DNA of 36,268 nucleotides from CAZKCK01 sp964552325. Its GTDB lineage: Bacteria; Bacteroidota; Bacteroidia; Bacteroidales; TTA-H9. Shown in pieces: positions 1 through 8,556 of this stretch; position 1 is the first letter of the stretch, and every line of letters starts with the position of its first letter. The DNA is taken from positions 1 to 36,268 of the forward strand of contig CAZKHA010000020.1 of the NCBI GenBank assembly GCA_964552325.1, given 5' to 3'. The position numbers and the translations under genes were made by a program. The notes under the pieces were generated by a model. The model was not told the origin of the DNA and searched no databases. It saw nothing but the letters and a program-made list of their open reading frames with translations.

Positions 1-302
1 TTGCACATCAGCACATTTTTTCTGCATCCGGTTTTCTGTTTCACCATTTTTAGAAGGCCACCCCACTCCAGAATGATTTTTCTTCAAATAGCGTAAGTTT
101 GGCAAATACCAAGGCGTATAGCTCTGTAATCTTGGAAGAAAGAGCTTTCAGTATTTAAGCCATAACAAGACCATTCAAACCGGTTAAAAGCTTTTTCACC
201 TTATATAAACCTTAACATTGTTTTAGTTGCAGCAGTTGTAACGCCTTTATAAACACCCCGTTTAAATAAATACCCACAAATAATGGCGAAGAACCTTTGA
301 TT
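1..302. other. Left edge, no supportable gene
   Basis: No convincing gene is visible. On the minus strand a frame is open from about position 150 to the left edge, with a possible ATG at 25-27, so the 5' end of a leftward gene could be cut off here; the piece is too short to identify. I see no strong terminator hairpin downstream of the C69 peptidase gene that ends at 303. Confidence 0.4.
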
Positions 303-1895
303 TTAAAACTGTTCATCGTATTTGGTCCACAAATCATCACCAGTTTTCCAGGCTTGTTCAACCACCCTGGTTCCCCACTCATTGGTGTATTTGGTAAGAA
401 AAACACGCACCTTATCTGATTTGCCATTCTTCATCAAGCCCATTGCTTCATTTTCGATGGTTTGTTGATTGTTAAACAGTTGTTCCTGAAGTGGTCCCCA
501 AACTTTAGAAACATCATGGCGCATATCGCCCCAGCGCTGGCATGCTAAGGTGCCAAGGCGGTTAAATGCCCACCATGCTGATTTTGATGAGAATCCTGTT
601 TTTCGTCCATCAGTTTTATAGGTTTCAGGCAAGTCAGTTACTGAGCAATATACTGGAATGTAGATGGATGTTGCTACATTATCCATGGCCAGCCAAGTTA
701 CGCCTCCTACTTCGTCGGGCATCCAGTTTCGGCATTGAATAATAGTGGCATACATGGTGTACCAACGGGCAATTGTACGTTCGCCTCGCCAGCCCCAGCC
801 ACCGTTTATTTTAAACAGCTTATTCATATCGTAGGGCATTTGGGGGTTGGCCAAGGGTGATATCACGGTTTTGCCGGAAGCATCGGTCACGGTAAGGTTG
901 CGGGTCATATCAAACTCCGTTCCCTCAAAATAATCGGCAAAAATACTAACGAGCTTTGAGAGGGAAACGGGCTTATCGGGTTTTACAGAAAATGGGTAGT
1001 TTTCGGCATTCGGGTCGAGCTTTAGCGATGGAGCCACCAAATCAAACACACGCCATTCTCTTCGGCGGCTTCCTACGGCTGCCCTGCTTTCGGGTGCGTA
1101 GGCATAACACCAAAGGAAGGGCTTTTTCTGATCCCACCACATGCTATCACGCGCCATATCATACACATTATCAGAAGCTAAGAAGTTTTTAGTGTCAGAA
1201 AGGTCAATCTCTTTTATGGTGCTTGCGTTTGCATTAACAGCAATATGATCGTCGGGCACCCGTTGTGCAACCCACATCGAACCCTTACGACCTTTACCGG
1301 GGCCAACAATTTCAAAGTGCCATACCTCATTTTTATCGGCAATGGTTAATGCTTCACCGGCATCAATCCAGCCATACTCCTTGGTTAATTCACCTGCCAT
1401 CAGTATGGCTTGCCTTGCTGAAGCACATCGTTCAAGCATTAGCTGGCATAGCCGCTGGCAATCAATAAGGCCATTGTCAGAAATCAAGCATTCCCGTCCT
1501 CCAAAAGTTGATTCACCAATAGCCAATTGGTGTTCGTTCTGACAAGGGTAAGCAGAATTAATGAAACCATATGTATGGCTCACTTGTGGGATATGCCCAA
1601 CCAAAACATCCTTGTATTGAGGCATGGGTAAGGTATCCCAGGCAATTCGCTTATACATTGGTACTAACTCACCAGCCATATGGTCTTTGGCCTGGTTGAT
1701 GAGGATGTTGGATCTGGTTCGATGACTATCATCAGTATGTGAGGTAATTACCGAGCCATCTTGGGTAGCTTTCCGACCACAGGTAATTGAAGTGCAAGCA
1801 TCCGGAATGCCACCTTCCCAATCAGAACGATCGACTTGAGAGAATGAAAAAATGGAAACCAATATAAAATAGGCAGTAAATGCAAGGTATTTCAT
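303..1895 (-). CDS. Secreted C69-family dipeptidase
   Basis: Probable N-terminal-nucleophile cysteine dipeptidase of family C69 (PepD-like), exported and acting on small peptides. I start it at 1895 because the ATG there opens a signal peptide (MKYLAFTAYFILVSIFSFSQ); an in-frame ATG at 1985 would add 30 residues in front of it. The protein is then 530 residues. After a short propeptide comes DACTSITCGRKATQDGSV: Cys34 matches the C69 nucleophile, exposed by autocleavage, and the following DGSVITSHTDDS matches the conserved DGS...DS block. The rest resembles the usual acyl-aminohydrolase fold in length and in blocks such as AIGESTFGGRE. It is a single gene, divergent from the O-antigen-ligase-like gene. 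Family assignment is strong; substrate is not known. Confidence 0.88.
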   Translation of the reverse strand: MKYLAFTAYFILVSIFSFSQVDRSDWEGGIPDACTSITCGRKATQDGSVITSHTDDSHRTRSNILINQAKDHMAGELVPMYKRIAWDTLPMPQYKDVLVGHIPQVSHTYGFINSAYPCQNEHQLAIGESTFGGRECLISDNGLIDCQRLCQLMLERCASARQAILMAGELTKEYGWIDAGEALTIADKNEVWHFEIVGPGKGRKGSMWVAQRVPDDHIAVNANASTIKEIDLSDTKNFLASDNVYDMARDSMWWDQKKPFLWCYAYAPESRAAVGSRRREWRVFDLVAPSLKLDPNAENYPFSVKPDKPVSLSKLVSIFADYFEGTEFDMTRNLTVTDASGKTVISPLANPQMPYDMNKLFKINGGWGWRGERTIARWYTMYATIIQCRNWMPDEVGGVTWLAMDNVATSIYIPVYCSVTDLPETYKTDGRKTGFSSKSAWWAFNRLGTLACQRWGDMRHDVSKVWGPLQEQLFNNQQTIENEAMGLMKNGKSDKVRVFLTKYTNEWGTRVVEQAWKTGDDLWTKYDEQF

Positions 1896-1967
1896 GGCAA
1901 TTTTTTTGGTAAAAGTATAAAACAACCCGATTGCTTGGGCAAAATGAGTATAAAAAGTAGAATATTG

Positions 1968-1975
1968 TATCTTTG
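1968..1975 (+). promoter_or_regulatory. Possible -7 box for 2111 gene
   Basis: TATCTTTG fits the Bacteroidota -7 consensus TAnnTTTG and points to the membrane-protein gene at 2111, giving a leader of about 130 nt. No TTG lies at the normal distance upstream, so this is weak. Confidence 0.3.
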
Positions 1976-2110
1976 TGTATTGCAATAGGTCAAACTAAGG
2001 AATCAAAACTTGCTTTTGACTTATACATTACAGATGCTTTTTGAAGGGAATGCTATCTTCTCTCCGATTTAAAGCGCTGAAATACATACTACTATAAAAA
2101 CCCAATTGCT

Positions 2111-4486
2111 ATGCAGAAGAAAAGTAGCGCCAAAGTACAACCATCGCAGAAAAAACTGGTTTCACAATCCGAGATTACCACTACATCGAAATTCATCATC
2201 GGTATTATGGCTTTGGTATTGATTATGTTAGTTTTTACACCCACATTTAAAACTCTTGATACCAATGCGGTAAGATTTATGATTTTGTCGATTGTTAACT
2301 TATTGGCAATTGGATCCATCGCTCTATCAAACAAGTTTTCGCTTCCAAATTCTACTAATTTCTTTAACAGCAAGGTAGGCTTGTTGTTCGCTCTTTTAAT
2401 GCTCTTAGCATTGGTATCCTTTGCGCAAGCGATTGACGTTACTGAATCTGTAATTACCTGGTTTAAAATGCTTACGGGTTTTACAACGGCCTATTTAATT
2501 GGATTAGCAATAAAAAACAACCCCAAAATATTGCATCCATTAGCAGTGTTTCTTACCCTTTTCTTATTGTTCGACAGCCTCACGGTGTTTTATCATATTG
2601 CAAAGTACATTTCGGGGCTTGAAGAAAGCATTATAGATATTAAATCGGTATATGGAAATAAAAACATTTTTGGGGCATCGCTTTTCATGAAAATACCTTT
2701 TGCGCTATGGCTGTTTACCTACCGCAAAGATTGGCAAAAATACCTTGGGATTATCACAACATTATTTGCGTTTGCAGGTATTTTGTTTTTAAGTATCCGG
2801 GCATTTTTTCTTGGATCCATTGGCATTTTGCTCATTTATATGGCGTTAGCTACATTCGATTGGATCAGGAACAAAAATAAGCTTTTGCTACTAAAACTTT
2901 TGACCTTTGCTGGAGCCATGGTACTTGCCGTGCTTATTTACACCATCATCCAAAACAAGTATTATCCAAAAACGAATGATACCCAATTTACATCCGATGT
3001 AGCATCACGGTTTTCGAGCATAACCCATGGGGGTGGTGATAGTAGGTTTAAGATTTGGGACAATACCTTTTGGTTAATCAAGAAACATCCAATGCTTGGA
3101 GTTGGAACCGGTAACTGGAAGATTGCCGTTCTTGAAAAAGAGAACCAAACGAGTCCTGATTATACCTATAAGTATAAAGTGCACAACGACTTTCTGGAAA
3201 TTACCAGCGAAAGTGGAATACTAGCTGGCCTTGTTTTTGCCTTGATTTTTGTGCTAATACTGGTTTCAAATGCTATACCGCTGTTTAAAAGTTCAACGCC
3301 AATTGCCAAAAAAGAACTTGTATTTCTTCCAATGTTTGGGCTGATAGCCTACTTCTTCGATGCATTCTTTAACTTTCCACACGACAGGCCCGAAATATTG
3401 GTGTTTTTTGCGCTTGCACTCGGTATTTCGGTTGGCGTAGAAGATGACAGCCAAAAGCTTACGAGTTTCGAAAAAGTAACAAAAATATTTAATGCCAAAG
3501 GTTTTGCAGTACTTTTTATTACGCTGCAGATAGCTGGCACCGTAGTTTTGTATATGAATTTTAAATCGGCTCAAGCCCAATCAATTGTTTATAGGCTATA
3601 CAAAACATCAAAGCCCACACAATCTGCTGATGAGGTTATCAAGCGTTTTCCGGTCATTCCACAAGTAAGTGTGCTTGGCGAGCCAATAATCTCAAATAAA
3701 GCCTATGCGTTAATAGCAGAAGAGCGTTACAAAGAAGCAATTAAACTGCTATGGGCTAACAATACGAGTCCATTTGATTCAAGAAGAGAACACTACATAG
3801 CCAAATGTTACTACAAAATGGGCAATTCTGATAGCGCCTTGCACTGGGCTTTAAAGGCGTATAAAATAAAACCCTATTTATTGGCCAATACAGGCATTAT
3901 TACTGTAGAATACCAGAAAAAAGGACAAGACTCACTAGCTTTCAGCTACATCGAAAATCATTTGGCAAAAATAAAGACTGATGAAGCAGCATATGAATTA
4001 TGTGCAGGGGTATATTATAATGCTAAACGTTTTGATAAGGTACTTGCCATATTAGATACTGGTTTAATGTATTTACCTCAAAGTAAATTGGTTAATGAAA
4101 CTAAAAAGAAATATTCTGTTAGCATAAATACAACAAAATACAAAGATTTCTTTGAGAGTTCTCTTCAAAACATGAGTAAAGGCAATTATACTTTGGCCCT
4201 TGATCAAATTACGGAGTTTATCGCAAAAGTTCCTGACAATGGGCAGGCATATGGGCAAAGAGCCTTCTGCCACTTTTATTTAAAGCAGTTCCAAAAAAGC
4301 ATCGATGATATAAACACCTCGTTTACATTAAACAACAATGATTATAACTTACTGAACTTACGGGGTGTAAACTACAGGGAACTAGGCGACAATGATAAAG
4401 CTTGTACCGATTTTAAGGCTGCGATGGAAAAAGGCCGTGCCGATGCAGCCGATAACTATCGGAAATTTTGCCAGAAAAAGCCGTAA
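2111..4486 (+). CDS. O-antigen ligase/polymerase-like protein with TPR tail
   Basis: Multi-pass inner-membrane protein of the Wzy/WaaL superfamily, which transfers or polymerises undecaprenyl-linked glycans at the periplasmic face. Of 791 residues, about 28-440 hold many hydrophobic segments. The family block lies at about 300-380: a conserved Arg/Trp stretch (SRFKIWDNTF), PMLGVGTGNW, and HNDFLE with His358, matching the H-N-x-x-L motif of O-antigen ligases. From about 515 to the end the protein is soluble and helical, with tetratricopeptide-like repeats (for example around NYRELGDNDKACTDFKAAM near the C-terminus). This membrane ligase plus TPR architecture is common in Bacteroidota. No other glycan genes lie nearby, so the acceptor (LPS, capsule or protein glycan) cannot be told. 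Confidence 0.85.
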   Translation: MQKKSSAKVQPSQKKLVSQSEITTTSKFIIGIMALVLIMLVFTPTFKTLDTNAVRFMILSIVNLLAIGSIALSNKFSLPNSTNFFNSKVGLLFALLMLLALVSFAQAIDVTESVITWFKMLTGFTTAYLIGLAIKNNPKILHPLAVFLTLFLLFDSLTVFYHIAKYISGLEESIIDIKSVYGNKNIFGASLFMKIPFALWLFTYRKDWQKYLGIITTLFAFAGILFLSIRAFFLGSIGILLIYMALATFDWIRNKNKLLLLKLLTFAGAMVLAVLIYTIIQNKYYPKTNDTQFTSDVASRFSSITHGGGDSRFKIWDNTFWLIKKHPMLGVGTGNWKIAVLEKENQTSPDYTYKYKVHNDFLEITSESGILAGLVFALIFVLILVSNAIPLFKSSTPIAKKELVFLPMFGLIAYFFDAFFNFPHDRPEILVFFALALGISVGVEDDSQKLTSFEKVTKIFNAKGFAVLFITLQIAGTVVLYMNFKSAQAQSIVYRLYKTSKPTQSADEVIKRFPVIPQVSVLGEPIISNKAYALIAEERYKEAIKLLWANNTSPFDSRREHYIAKCYYKMGNSDSALHWALKAYKIKPYLLANTGIITVEYQKKGQDSLAFSYIENHLAKIKTDEAAYELCAGVYYNAKRFDKVLAILDTGLMYLPQSKLVNETKKKYSVSINTTKYKDFFESSLQNMSKGNYTLALDQITEFIAKVPDNGQAYGQRAFCHFYLKQFQKSIDDINTSFTLNNNDYNLLNLRGVNYRELGDNDKACTDFKAAMEKGRADAADNYRKFCQKKP

Positions 4487-4500
4487 TATGCGTACTTTTG
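4467..4500 (+). promoter_or_regulatory. Promoter of PurF-like gene
   Basis: TTTG at 4467-4470, 22 nt, then TACTTTTG at 4493-4500 matches the Bacteroidota TTG/TAnnTTTG promoter. Its -33 element lies inside the last codons of the preceding gene. The predicted start of transcription is about 27 nt before the ATG at 4534, so the gene is probably transcribed on its own. Confidence 0.6.
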
Positions 4501-4533
4501 CACTCACAAACCACATCCTGAGAGCCCTTAAAA

Positions 4534-6438
4534 ATGAGCGAACCCATAAAACATGAATGCGGAATAGCCGTGTTGCGGTTGCTGAAACCCCTTGAATACT
4601 ATCTTAATAAATATGGAACTGCGTTTTATGCCCTAAACAAAATGCAGCTTTTAATGGAAAAGCAGCATAATAGGGGTCAAGATGGTGCCGGAATAGCCAA
4701 TATCAAATTCGATCTGCAACCAGGCAACAAGTATATTAATAGGATTCGCTCAAATACTTCGACCCCAATTAGAGATGTGTTCCAAAAACTTTCAGATCCC
4801 CTCAAAGTATTGGCAAAGGATAACCCTCAGCGACTGAATGATGTTAATTGGCTTAAAACCCATGTTGAATTTACAGGTGAGGTTTTTCTTGGGCATTTGC
4901 GCTATGGCACTTTTGGAAAAAACACCATTCTCAATATCCATCCTTTTGTTCGCGAAAACAATTGGAAGACACGTAACTTGGTGCTGGCAGGAAATTTCAA
5001 CCTAACCAATGTTGATGAACTGTTTCAACGCTTGGTGGATATTGGGCAGTTTCCGGTTGAAACTTCCGACACGGTTACGGTTATGGAAAAAATCGGCAAC
5101 TTTTTAGATGAAGAAAACGAACGTCTATTTAAACACTTCAAGGTGCAAGGCCACTCAAAGAAGGAAATTTCTGAGCTAATTACCAACAACATTAAAATAG
5201 AACGGATTCTGGAAAAAGCTGCCAAGCATTGGGACGGCGGCTACGTTATGGCAGGTTTGTTAGGGCATGGAGATGCCTTTGTGATGCGCGATCCTTCGGG
5301 AATAAGGCCAGCATATTATTATATTGATGATGAAATTGCAGTGGCTGCATCAGAACGGCCAGTCATTCAGACGACTTTCAACCTTAAAGCATCAGCCGTA
5401 AAGGAACTCCAACCAGGCAATGCCCTAATTATTAGAAAAAATGGCGAAGTAGTTGAAACACCGTTTACTGAACAAAAAAAAAAGATGGCTTGTTCATTTG
5501 AACGGATATACTTCTCGAGGGGAACCGATCAAGATATCTACAAAGAACGAAAAGCTTTAGGTGCGGCCTTGGCTCCTGAAATTCTTAAGGCCGTTGACTA
5601 TGACATTGAAAACACTGTGTTTTCGTATATCCCAAATACCGCAGCAGTTGCCTATCATGGAATGTGTGATGAACTTACCCGGTTTTGCAACCGTATAAAG
5701 CGCGATAAAATACTTGCGCTTCCGCCTGATCACGATGCCGCAGCTATCGACAGAATACTTTCGATAACCCCTCGTATCGAGAAAGTAGCTATTAAAGACA
5801 TAAAACTCAGGACATTTATAACTCAAGACAACCAACGCGATGACTTGGTAGCACACGTTTATGATATTACCTATGGAAGTTTAAGGCCTGGGGTTGACAA
5901 CCTGGTGGTAATTGATGATTCGATTGTGAGGGGAACAACACTTAAACAAAGCATTATCAAAATATTGGATCGCTTAGAACCAAAAAAAATCATCATCGCT
6001 TCATCGGCTCCCCAAATACGCTATCCCGATTGTTATGGCATTGATATGGCTAAGCTTGGTGATTTCGTGGCATTTAGAGCTGCCATTGCATTGCTAAAAG
6101 AACAAGGCCTATCGAATATCATAAACGAGGTGTATAAGAAGTCGAAAGCTCAGGAGCAGCTTCCAAAAGAAGATGTAATAAACTATGTTAAAGAGATTTA
6201 TGCTCCGTTTACCGATCAACAACTCTCGCAAAAAATTACCCAACTATTGTTATCTGATGGTATAAAGGCCCATGTAGAAATTGTATATCAATCTGTTGAG
6301 AATTTGCATCAATCCATTCCCAATCACAAAGGCGATTGGTATTTTACGGGAAATTACCCCACTCCAGGCGGCAACAAAGTGGTTAACAAGGCTTTTATTA
6401 ACTACATAGAAGGCCGGAACGAACGCGCCTATTCATAA
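4534..6438 (+). CDS. PurF-like amidophosphoribosyltransferase, long form
   Basis: Glutamine amidotransferase class II joined to a phosphoribosyltransferase domain, as in PurF, which makes phosphoribosylamine in the first step of purine synthesis. The 634 residues exceed the roughly 460-510 of classical PurF. Cys9 in HECGIA fits the N-terminal nucleophile after removal of a short propeptide; NRGQDGAG (about 47-54) and HLRYGTFG are further glutaminase blocks. The PRPP loop VVIDDSIVRGTT is intact at 458-469. The C-terminal CxxCFTGxYP block of cluster-bearing PurF appears as GDWYFTGNYP (600-609), so both Cys of that pair are gone, while Cys320 and Cys500 lie near the other two cluster positions. 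An A10 run at 5474-5483 is in frame. It could be the purine enzyme or a paralogue; that depends on whether the genome has another purF. Confidence 0.8.
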   Translation: MSEPIKHECGIAVLRLLKPLEYYLNKYGTAFYALNKMQLLMEKQHNRGQDGAGIANIKFDLQPGNKYINRIRSNTSTPIRDVFQKLSDPLKVLAKDNPQRLNDVNWLKTHVEFTGEVFLGHLRYGTFGKNTILNIHPFVRENNWKTRNLVLAGNFNLTNVDELFQRLVDIGQFPVETSDTVTVMEKIGNFLDEENERLFKHFKVQGHSKKEISELITNNIKIERILEKAAKHWDGGYVMAGLLGHGDAFVMRDPSGIRPAYYYIDDEIAVAASERPVIQTTFNLKASAVKELQPGNALIIRKNGEVVETPFTEQKKKMACSFERIYFSRGTDQDIYKERKALGAALAPEILKAVDYDIENTVFSYIPNTAAVAYHGMCDELTRFCNRIKRDKILALPPDHDAAAIDRILSITPRIEKVAIKDIKLRTFITQDNQRDDLVAHVYDITYGSLRPGVDNLVVIDDSIVRGTTLKQSIIKILDRLEPKKIIIASSAPQIRYPDCYGIDMAKLGDFVAFRAAIALLKEQGLSNIINEVYKKSKAQEQLPKEDVINYVKEIYAPFTDQQLSQKITQLLLSDGIKAHVEIVYQSVENLHQSIPNHKGDWYFTGNYPTPGGNKVVNKAFINYIEGRNERAYS

Positions 6439-6443
6439 AAAAA

Positions 6444-6459
6444 GCCTGGACAACCAGGC
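6444..6459 (-). terminator. Terminator after HIT gene
   Basis: GCCTGG / ACAA / CCAGGC hairpin. Read on the minus strand it is followed by seven T (6437-6443), so it ends the greA-HIT transcript. The rightward PurF-like gene stops at 6438, just before it, but there is no T-tract on the plus side. Confidence 0.8.
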
Positions 6460-6466
6460 CTCAATG

Positions 6467-6859
6467 CTAGATTTCTCCAGCAATTCTTTGCGCTATTTCG
6501 GCAAACTCTTCGGGGCTAAACTTCAATTTAGGCTTCGAAAAGTCGATATCATAAACTGTGTTTAAGGGCACTAAATGTATGTGTGTATGAGGAACTTCCA
6601 GACCCAATACGGCAATCCCGATTCGCTTACAATCCAATGTTTTATCCATGGCCAGTGCAACTTTTTTCGCAAAGATTATGAGTCCTGTTAAAGTAGTGTC
6701 ATCCAGATTAAAAATATAATCATTCTCTACCTTAGGAATAACAAGGGTATGGCCTTTGGCCAAAGGATTAATATCAAGAAACGCAAGATAATCAGCGTTC
6801 TCAGCCACTTTGTAAGCAGGTATTTCACCATTAACTATTCGGGTAAATATGGTAGCCAT
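6467..6859 (-). CDS. HIT-family nucleotide hydrolase
   Basis: Small cytosolic protein of the histidine triad superfamily (Hint/HinT-like), which hydrolyses nucleoside phosphoramidates or related adenylated compounds. The 130 residues are a single HIT domain. The triad is HTHIHLV at 91-97 (His91, His93, His95), and the N-terminal block FTRIVNGEIPAYKV with the later KGHTLVIPK is typical of bacterial Hint proteins. The start lies 9 nt after the greA stop, so the two are co-transcribed, an arrangement often seen in Bacteroidota. The physiological substrate is unknown. Confidence 0.93.
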   Translation of the reverse strand: MATIFTRIVNGEIPAYKVAENADYLAFLDINPLAKGHTLVIPKVENDYIFNLDDTTLTGLIIFAKKVALAMDKTLDCKRIGIAVLGLEVPHTHIHLVPLNTVYDIDFSKPKLKFSPEEFAEIAQRIAGEI

Positions 6860-6868
6860 AAAGAAACT

Positions 6869-7342
6869 TTAGCGTGAAATTTCAATTATCTCGAAAGTTA
6901 TTTTTCCTGCAGGAACTTCTACTTCGGTTTTATCGCCCACCTTCTTCCCTAGCAAGCCTTTGGCAATAGGAGATGTAACCGAGATTTTGCCCGACTTAAG
7001 GTTGGCCTCACTTTCAGGCACAATGGTATAAGTCATTGTGGCTGAAGTTTTTAAATTCTTAATGCTGACAACTGACAATAATGCGACTTTTGATGAATCA
7101 ATTTTGCTTTCATCAATTATCCTTGCATTCATTATCAGCTCTTGCATCTTAGAAATTTTAAGTTCAAGTAGCCCTTGGTGGTCTTTAGCAGCATCATATT
7201 CAGCATTTTCTGATAAATCACCCTTATCTCTTGCCTCAGCAATCATTTGAGAGGCTTTTGGCCTTTCAACGGTGATGAGTTGAGTTAATTGATCTTTTAA
7301 TGTCTGAAGGCCTTCTTTTGTGTAGTACTTATTTTCTCCCAT
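6869..7342 (-). CDS. greA: Transcript cleavage factor GreA
   Basis: GreA binds the secondary channel of RNA polymerase and stimulates cleavage of backtracked RNA. I start at 7342 (MGENKYYTKEGLQ...), giving 157 residues, the normal length; the in-frame ATG at 7369 would add nine residues and lies too near the promoter. The N-terminal coiled coil carries the acidic tip GDLSENAEYDAAKD at 41-54 with Asp42 and Glu45, the residues that help hold catalytic magnesium. The C-terminal FKBP-like domain ends in EITFEII-type strands (KITFEIIEISR). A near-consensus -7 box lies on the minus strand just upstream at about 7367-7374 (one mismatch). First gene of a two-gene unit with the HIT protein. Confidence 0.96.
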   Translation of the reverse strand: MGENKYYTKEGLQTLKDQLTQLITVERPKASQMIAEARDKGDLSENAEYDAAKDHQGLLELKISKMQELIMNARIIDESKIDSSKVALLSVVSIKNLKTSATMTYTIVPESEANLKSGKISVTSPIAKGLLGKKVGDKTEVEVPAGKITFEIIEISR

Positions 7343-7384
7343 GGCAGAGACGTGTTTTGGATATTGCAAATAAATAAAAGAAGA

Positions 7385-7401
7385 CCCTTTGTAACAAAGG
7401 G
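7385..7401 (-). terminator. Terminator of porin-like operon
   Basis: CCCTTTG / TAA / CAAAGGG hairpin; on the minus strand it is followed by a T-rich run (TCTTCTTTTATTT). It ends the leftward operon that starts at 16493 and insulates greA, whose promoter lies immediately beyond. Confidence 0.75.
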
Positions 7402-7438
7402 CCCTCTTGAAATATAAAAATAGAATTAATACGATGTA

Positions 7439-8503
7439 TTAGAAAGAAACTCTTGCTCCGAATGAATGTGTGCCATTAAAGTGGTCGGTAGCACGATAAG
7501 AATAGTCGATAGAAAACATTGAACCTTTCTCTTTGTTCATTGGAACTTGAATTGATAGACCGCCACTAAATCCTTTTGATACAGTAATTTTGTTTCCACT
7601 TTCTATATCATCGTTAATGCCGTCTTCATAGGTATAGGCTCCACGCAAGCAAACATAATTCCTAAAAGAGTATTCAGCTCCAAGCATATACAAGTCGTTG
7701 GAGAATGCATTTGATTGAAAATTTCCAGCCACTGTAAACTTACTTTTCGCGCCTAAGAAATCGTAAGCGGCACCAATAGATAAGGTGGTAGGTAATTCGA
7801 ACTCCGACTCGCGTTGCGTAAGGGTAAACTGTGATTCTTGACCGGGTATTGAAACCTTAGTAGCAAAACCGTCGCCAGAGTACCTCATACGAGGTCCAAC
7901 ATTCTTGAGGGTGATACCAAAGTGCATATTCTCTTCCTCACCAGCAATATACTGAATTCCAGCGTCTAAAGCTACTCCACCAGCCGAAAGGTCAGAAATT
8001 GATTCGTTAATAATACGAACAACCATTCCGCCATAAATGCTACTTGAAAACGCTTTAGAATACGAGAGGCCCACATTCATATAACTTGGAGAGAACGTAC
8101 CAATTCCCCCTTCGGGCAAATCAGTACGGGTAATCATAATATCACCTATTGACATAGAGGTTATGCTCATTCCAATTACACTGCTTTCGCTAACGCGGGT
8201 AGTAAACCCAAATGCTGAAATTTTAATATCGGTTCCTTTAAGCCATTGAGTTTGTGAGAAAACGAGCTCGGTGTTTTTTGCTAGAGCAACACCAGCCACA
8301 TTTCCAAACATAGCTTCAAGACCGCGTACTGTGGCGGTATTTACACCACCCCAGCCACTACTTTGTGCCCAAGGGTTTATTAGTAATTCTGATGCACCTG
8401 ACTGTCCTGAACGGTCGCGGTTACCAGCCTTGAGCTCTGTTACCGGTAGCATAATCAACCCTGTGAAGACTATTGCGATCAAGTATTTATATAAATTTTT
8501 CAT
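7439..8503 (-). CDS. PorV/PorQ-family outer-membrane protein
   Basis: Predicted outer-membrane beta-barrel of the PorV/PorQ family (FadL-like fold). PorV is the shuttle that receives type IX secretion cargo and passes it to the sortase. I start at 8503 (MKNLYKYLIAIVF...), which opens a clean signal peptide ending near ELKAG; an ATG at 8542 is possible but lengthens the N-terminus. The 354-residue protein has the family hallmark near its start (GLEAMFGNVAGVALAKNT, compare DARAAGMGxAGVA), alternating beta strands throughout and a C-terminal aromatic strand ending in Phe (GARVSF). It is last in the operon with the TonB-dependent receptor and the giant secreted protein, which suggests a dedicated partner of that protein rather than the general PorV. 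That role is inference. Confidence 0.82.
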   Translation of the reverse strand: MKNLYKYLIAIVFTGLIMLPVTELKAGNRDRSGQSGASELLINPWAQSSGWGGVNTATVRGLEAMFGNVAGVALAKNTELVFSQTQWLKGTDIKISAFGFTTRVSESSVIGMSITSMSIGDIMITRTDLPEGGIGTFSPSYMNVGLSYSKAFSSSIYGGMVVRIINESISDLSAGGVALDAGIQYIAGEEENMHFGITLKNVGPRMRYSGDGFATKVSIPGQESQFTLTQRESEFELPTTLSIGAAYDFLGAKSKFTVAGNFQSNAFSNDLYMLGAEYSFRNYVCLRGAYTYEDGINDDIESGNKITVSKGFSGGLSIQVPMNKEKGSMFSIDYSYRATDHFNGTHSFGARVSF

Positions 8504-8556
8504 ACCTAACATTTTAAGAAGATTTTTAATGTTTATAGTCACAATATCAAAATGAG

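Noticed and set aside
212..427. Minus-strand open frame of 71 codons overlapping the end of the C69 peptidase
   Set aside because: It overlaps a well-supported gene in another frame and shows no recognisable sequence.
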